A DNA stretch of 9,190 nt from Bacteroidia bacterium (GTDB lineage Bacteria > Bacteroidota > Bacteroidia > Flavobacteriales > Flavobacteriaceae): NCBI GenBank assembly GCA_030425715.1, contig JAUIAA010000064.1:1-9190 (forward strand). The letters run 5' to 3'. Below the pieces are notes generated by a model. The model was not told where the DNA came from, did not search any database, and worked only from the letters and a program-made list of their open reading frames with translations. The translations under genes and the position numbers were made by a program. Positions 6,117-9,190 of this stretch are shown piece after piece (position 1 is the stretch's first letter; the number at the start of each line of letters is the position of its first letter).

Positions 6117-7652
6117 ATGCCTACAGTAACAGAAGTACAACAGCCTAAAGACCTATTTGGTCATCCACGCGGACTCTTTTATTTATTTTTTGCAGAACTA
6201 TGGGAACGATTTAGTTTCTATGGCATGCGTGCCTTGTTAACGCTTTACATGGTGCAAGAAATTTTTAAAGCTATTGTAGAAAGAGACGCTGCCACGGCTG
6301 CTGTTTATGCTTCTTATGGTTCATTGGTATATGCTTCCACAGTTATAGGAGGTCAAATTTCTGATAAAATATTGGGCATGAGAGCTTCCATATTTTTAGG
6401 TGGAATTTTAATGGCCATTGGGCATTTTGTTCTGGCTATAGAAAACGACATTGCTTTCTTTTTGGCCTTGGCTTTTATCATTGTTGGTAACGGGTTTTTT
6501 AAACCAAATATCTCCACTTTTGTAGGCGCCTTGTATAAAAAAGGAGATGTAAGAAAAGATTCTGGTTTTACCATTTTCTATATGGGTATCAATATAGGTG
6601 GCTGGGTCGCACCACTTTTATGCGGCTGGTTAGCAGCAAAATACGGCTGGCATTACGGTTTTGGTTTGGCTGGAATTGGAATGTTAACTGGGTTGATTTT
6701 CTTTTGGAGTGGAATTCAAAAAAATGTGTTTGGCAACAATGGTTTACCGCCTAGTCAAGAAGTGTATGAAAAGAAAATTATTGGAATTCCTCAAAAATCA
6801 TTTATACCATTAATTGCAACGCTTTGCGTACCTGTTATTGCTTTTGTGTTATCCTCTTATCAATCTATCACTTCAGAAGATACTTTTATCATAGGAGAGA
6901 AAAATTTAGTTGGAATTATCTTTGTAATTATTGGTTTGGCAATTGCTGTTTATCTTATTAAGATTCTTATCAATGTTACTTTAGAGGAACGCAAAAAATT
7001 AATCATGGCAATTTTGATTACTTTTTTTATGACCTTATTTTGGGGCTTTCACGAATTATCGGGTAGTGTTATTACCCTTTTTGCTTCTAGAAATGTAGAT
7101 TTAAGCATTATGAATGCTAGCCAGACCAATTCGTTAAACTCAATGTTTATTATCATTTTGGCCATTCCTATTTCCATGTTATGGGCATACTTATCTAAAA
7201 AGACTTTAAACCCAAGAACTCCTTATAAATTTGGTTTTGGACTGGTTTTGGCAGGTTTAAGTTTTTATATTTTATCCATCAGTAAAGGTAGTGCAGATGC
7301 CAACGGAATGGTTCCTTTTGCCTACTTATTCATCATGTATTTTGTGATATCTATAGGTGAATTGTTTATGTCTCCAGTAGGTTTGTCAAAAATTACCGAT
7401 TTATCGCCAAAAAATATTGTAGCATTTATGATGGGAATTTGGTTTTTATCCTCTGCTTACGCATTTCAAATTGTTGGGTTTATCTCTAAACAATTGGCAG
7501 TGGAAAGTACAGATGTAAATATTGGCGGATTAGACACTTTAGGAATCTATACAGACGGTTTTGCCTTGATTGCTAAATATGCGCTGGGCGCTGGGCTACT
7601 GGTGCTAGTTTTCTCTCCATTGATGAAAAAATTAATGGGCAAAATACATTAA
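6117..7652 (+). CDS. POT/PTR2 family proton-coupled oligopeptide transporter (first copy)
   Basis: This 511-residue inner-membrane protein of the POT (PTR2) branch of the major facilitator superfamily imports di- and tripeptides with protons. The diagnostic ExxER motif of helix 1 is present as ELWERFSFYG (Glu27, Glu30, Arg31). Further family markers are GNGFFKPNIS with Lys129 on helix 4 and the PTR2 signature FTIFYMGINIGG (151-162). An acidic residue sits on helix 7 (Glu313, in FHELSGS), and the helix 10 segment SIGELFMSPVGLS carries Glu415. All residues usually linked to proton coupling and salt-bridge gating are therefore present. The length fits bacterial POTs with 12 core helices plus two extra helices between the halves. 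It follows the DPP-IV-like gene by 14 bp and precedes a second POT gene by 39 bp, so co-transcription is likely. No Shine-Dalgarno is evident, and the leader before the ATG is A-rich. Confidence 0.95.
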   Translation: MPTVTEVQQPKDLFGHPRGLFYLFFAELWERFSFYGMRALLTLYMVQEIFKAIVERDAATAAVYASYGSLVYASTVIGGQISDKILGMRASIFLGGILMAIGHFVLAIENDIAFFLALAFIIVGNGFFKPNISTFVGALYKKGDVRKDSGFTIFYMGINIGGWVAPLLCGWLAAKYGWHYGFGLAGIGMLTGLIFFWSGIQKNVFGNNGLPPSQEVYEKKIIGIPQKSFIPLIATLCVPVIAFVLSSYQSITSEDTFIIGEKNLVGIIFVIIGLAIAVYLIKILINVTLEERKKLIMAILITFFMTLFWGFHELSGSVITLFASRNVDLSIMNASQTNSLNSMFIIILAIPISMLWAYLSKKTLNPRTPYKFGFGLVLAGLSFYILSISKGSADANGMVPFAYLFIMYFVISIGELFMSPVGLSKITDLSPKNIVAFMMGIWFLSSAYAFQIVGFISKQLAVESTDVNIGGLDTLGIYTDGFALIAKYALGAGLLVLVFSPLMKKLMGKIH

Positions 7653-7691
7653 AATCAAACCTAAAAAATAAAACAAATACCAAATATAAAT

Positions 7692-9190
7692 ATGAGTACA
7701 GACATAGAAAGTCTATTTAAAGACAAGGTTTTAGGGCACCCAGCGGGTTTATTTATTTTATTTTTCACAGAAATGTGGGAGCGTTTTTCCTTTTACGGAA
7801 TGCGAATTTTATTGGTGTTATTTTTAACTGCACCTATCCTTAGTGATAACCCAGGTTGGGAATGGCCCAGAGAACACGCTTTGGCTTTAATTGGTACCTA
7901 TGCCTCTTTACTTTATCTAACTCCAATTGTTGGAGGCTATGTGGCGGATAAATTTATTGGTTACAAATGGGCAGTAGTTTTAGGTTGTTTTATCATGACT
8001 TTGGGTCACGCCTGCATGGCTATTGAAACCCCATGGTCATTATATTTAGGGTTGGCCTTTTTGGTAATTGGAACTGGATTTTTCAAACCGAATATTACCT
8101 CTATTATTTCTACCATGTACAAAGGCAAAGAGTCTAAAAAAGATGGTGCTTATACTATTTTTTATATGGGTGTTAATGCTGGTGCCTTTTTTGGGATGAT
8201 GCTTTGCGGATATTTAGCCGAAAATTTTGGCTGGTCTTGGGGCTTTGGTTTGGCTGGTATTTTTATGTTTTTAGGCATGTTACAATTCTGGAAAGCAAAA
8301 GATTTGTTTGGATCGGTTGGCGAAAAACCTAATAAAAACGAAGTAAAAGAACTTACACCAAACGAAGAAGAAAAAGAAGTAAACATCAAGTTAAATCCAT
8401 TTACCAAGTTAGACTATATTTTAATTGTATTATCGTCTATTGGCGGACTACTATATTTATTCAATGACCCTTTAGAAAAAATTGAAGGAATTAATTTATT
8501 GCCTTTTGAAATTGTATTACCCTTAGAAATGGGCAGTTTAAGCGGTTCAAATGTTGTTGTTTTAGGAGCTTTGGTATTATTTTTAGTACTGTTGGTTACT
8601 CGTGTTTCTAGGTATTTACCCATCGTAAGAGATCGCATTATTGCAGTATCAATATTTGGATTGTTTACCGTATTTTTCTTTGCTGCCTTTGAACAATCTT
8701 TGGGTTCTATGACCTTGTTTGCAAGAGATTATACCAGTCGTGATTTGGTAGGCTCCTCTTCTATGATCTTTAAAGTGGTGGATGCCTTGCTAACTACTAT
8801 ACCCTTAATTATTATTACTTGGGTATTGTTTTTATTGGCAAAGAAAACTTTTAATAAAATTGCGCTTTCCAATGTAATTTTGGCCATTGCCTTTATCGGA
8901 ATTTGGGGATTGGTATTGTATCGATTATACGATAAGTTCTCACAAGAAGGCAACCAAATTGAAGCCTCTTGGTTCGGAATTTTAAACTCCTTTTTTATCA
9001 TCACTTTAGCACCGTTATTCTCTAAATGGTGGGAAAGCAAATACAACCCAAGTGCAGCTATGAAATACGGTTTAGGACTTATACTTTTAGGACTTGGGTT
9101 TGCCATTTTAGCTTTTGGAACTAAAGACATTCCACAGGGTGCCAAAACTGCTTCTGTGAGTATGATTTTCTTAATTTTAGCATATTTGTT
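7692..9190 (+). CDS. POT/PTR2 family proton-coupled oligopeptide transporter (second copy, 3' end beyond window)
   Basis: The frame is open from the ATG at 7692 to the window edge, giving 499 residues without a stop. It is clearly a paralogue of the preceding transporter. The N-terminus has GHPAGLFILFF and the ExxER motif at the same positions (Glu27, Glu30, Arg31). GTGFFKPNIT carries Lys132, YTIFYMGVNAG (154-164) is the PTR2 signature, and AAFEQSLGS carries the helix 7 acid Glu334. The visible part stops just before the helix 10 Glu segment, so at least about 90 more residues are expected. Differences from the first copy are a longer loop after helix 1 (about 45-62) and a Lys/Glu-rich linker at about 211-233 between the two halves. 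The fusion point and charge fit a cytoplasmic linker. The protein would import small peptides, perhaps with a specificity or affinity different from the first copy. Confidence 0.93.
   Translation, partial: MSTDIESLFKDKVLGHPAGLFILFFTEMWERFSFYGMRILLVLFLTAPILSDNPGWEWPREHALALIGTYASLLYLTPIVGGYVADKFIGYKWAVVLGCFIMTLGHACMAIETPWSLYLGLAFLVIGTGFFKPNITSIISTMYKGKESKKDGAYTIFYMGVNAGAFFGMMLCGYLAENFGWSWGFGLAGIFMFLGMLQFWKAKDLFGSVGEKPNKNEVKELTPNEEEKEVNIKLNPFTKLDYILIVLSSIGGLLYLFNDPLEKIEGINLLPFEIVLPLEMGSLSGSNVVVLGALVLFLVLLVTRVSRYLPIVRDRIIAVSIFGLFTVFFFAAFEQSLGSMTLFARDYTSRDLVGSSSMIFKVVDALLTTIPLIIITWVLFLLAKKTFNKIALSNVILAIAFIGIWGLVLYRLYDKFSQEGNQIEASWFGILNSFFIITLAPLFSKWWESKYNPSAAMKYGLGLILLGLGFAILAFGTKDIPQGAKTASVSMIFLILAYL

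Noticed and set aside
8729..9145. 138-residue minus-strand open frame opposite the second POT gene
   Set aside because: It lies entirely antisense to a well-supported membrane protein gene and has no recognisable domain. It is a compositional shadow.
1..9190. Search for a new defence, mobile or CRISPR-like system
   Set aside because: No direct-repeat array, integrase, transposase, nuclease-ATPase pair or compositional shift was seen. All long frames belong to known housekeeping or transport families.

Overview
The window looks like ordinary chromosomal (core-genome) DNA from a member of the Bacteroidota, most probably the family Flavobacteriaceae. It is A+T-rich, start codons lack strong Shine-Dalgarno sequences and instead follow A-rich leaders, and several intergenic gaps carry the TAnnTTTG -7 promoter motif typical of this phylum. 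The gene content fits: a class II HMG-CoA reductase (many flavobacteria make isoprenoids through mevalonate), a DPP-IV-type S9 peptidase, and POT-family peptide transporters.

Layout. The left part (1-3684) is all on the minus strand. In transcription order it holds mvaA (HMG-CoA reductase), sodA (Mn-type superoxide dismutase), an EamA/DMT-family permease, and the N-terminal 212 residues of a YicC-family endoribonuclease that runs off the left edge. sodA and the permease gene are separated by a strong palindromic terminator (1631-1668). A 219-bp divergent intergenic region (3685-3903) separates this block from the plus-strand block. The right part (3904-9190) is a compact plus-strand cluster: a secreted dipeptidyl-peptidase-IV-like enzyme, then 14 bp later a POT peptide/H+ symporter, then 39 bp later a second, divergent POT paralogue cut by the right edge.

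How the genes work together. The plus-strand cluster reads as a peptide-scavenging unit. The exported S9 peptidase would release dipeptides in the periplasm, and two inner-membrane symporters would import di- and tripeptides. The minus-strand genes appear to be independent housekeeping functions: mevalonate synthesis, superoxide detoxification, small-molecule export and RNA processing.

Two gene starts needed correction. The longest open frames for mvaA and for the peptidase extend toward each other through the divergent promoter region. The internal Met codons at 3684 (minus strand) and 3904 (plus strand) are much better supported by family length, a -7 motif and a signal peptide. No tRNA, rRNA, CRISPR array, insertion sequence, phage gene or toxin-antitoxin pair was seen, and no gene-free stretch exceeds 300 bp. 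I found no credible sign of a new multi-gene system. The points most worth checking are the peptidase/double-POT module, the altered cofactor-site residue in the HMG-CoA reductase, and short dyads next to the yicC and sodA promoters.
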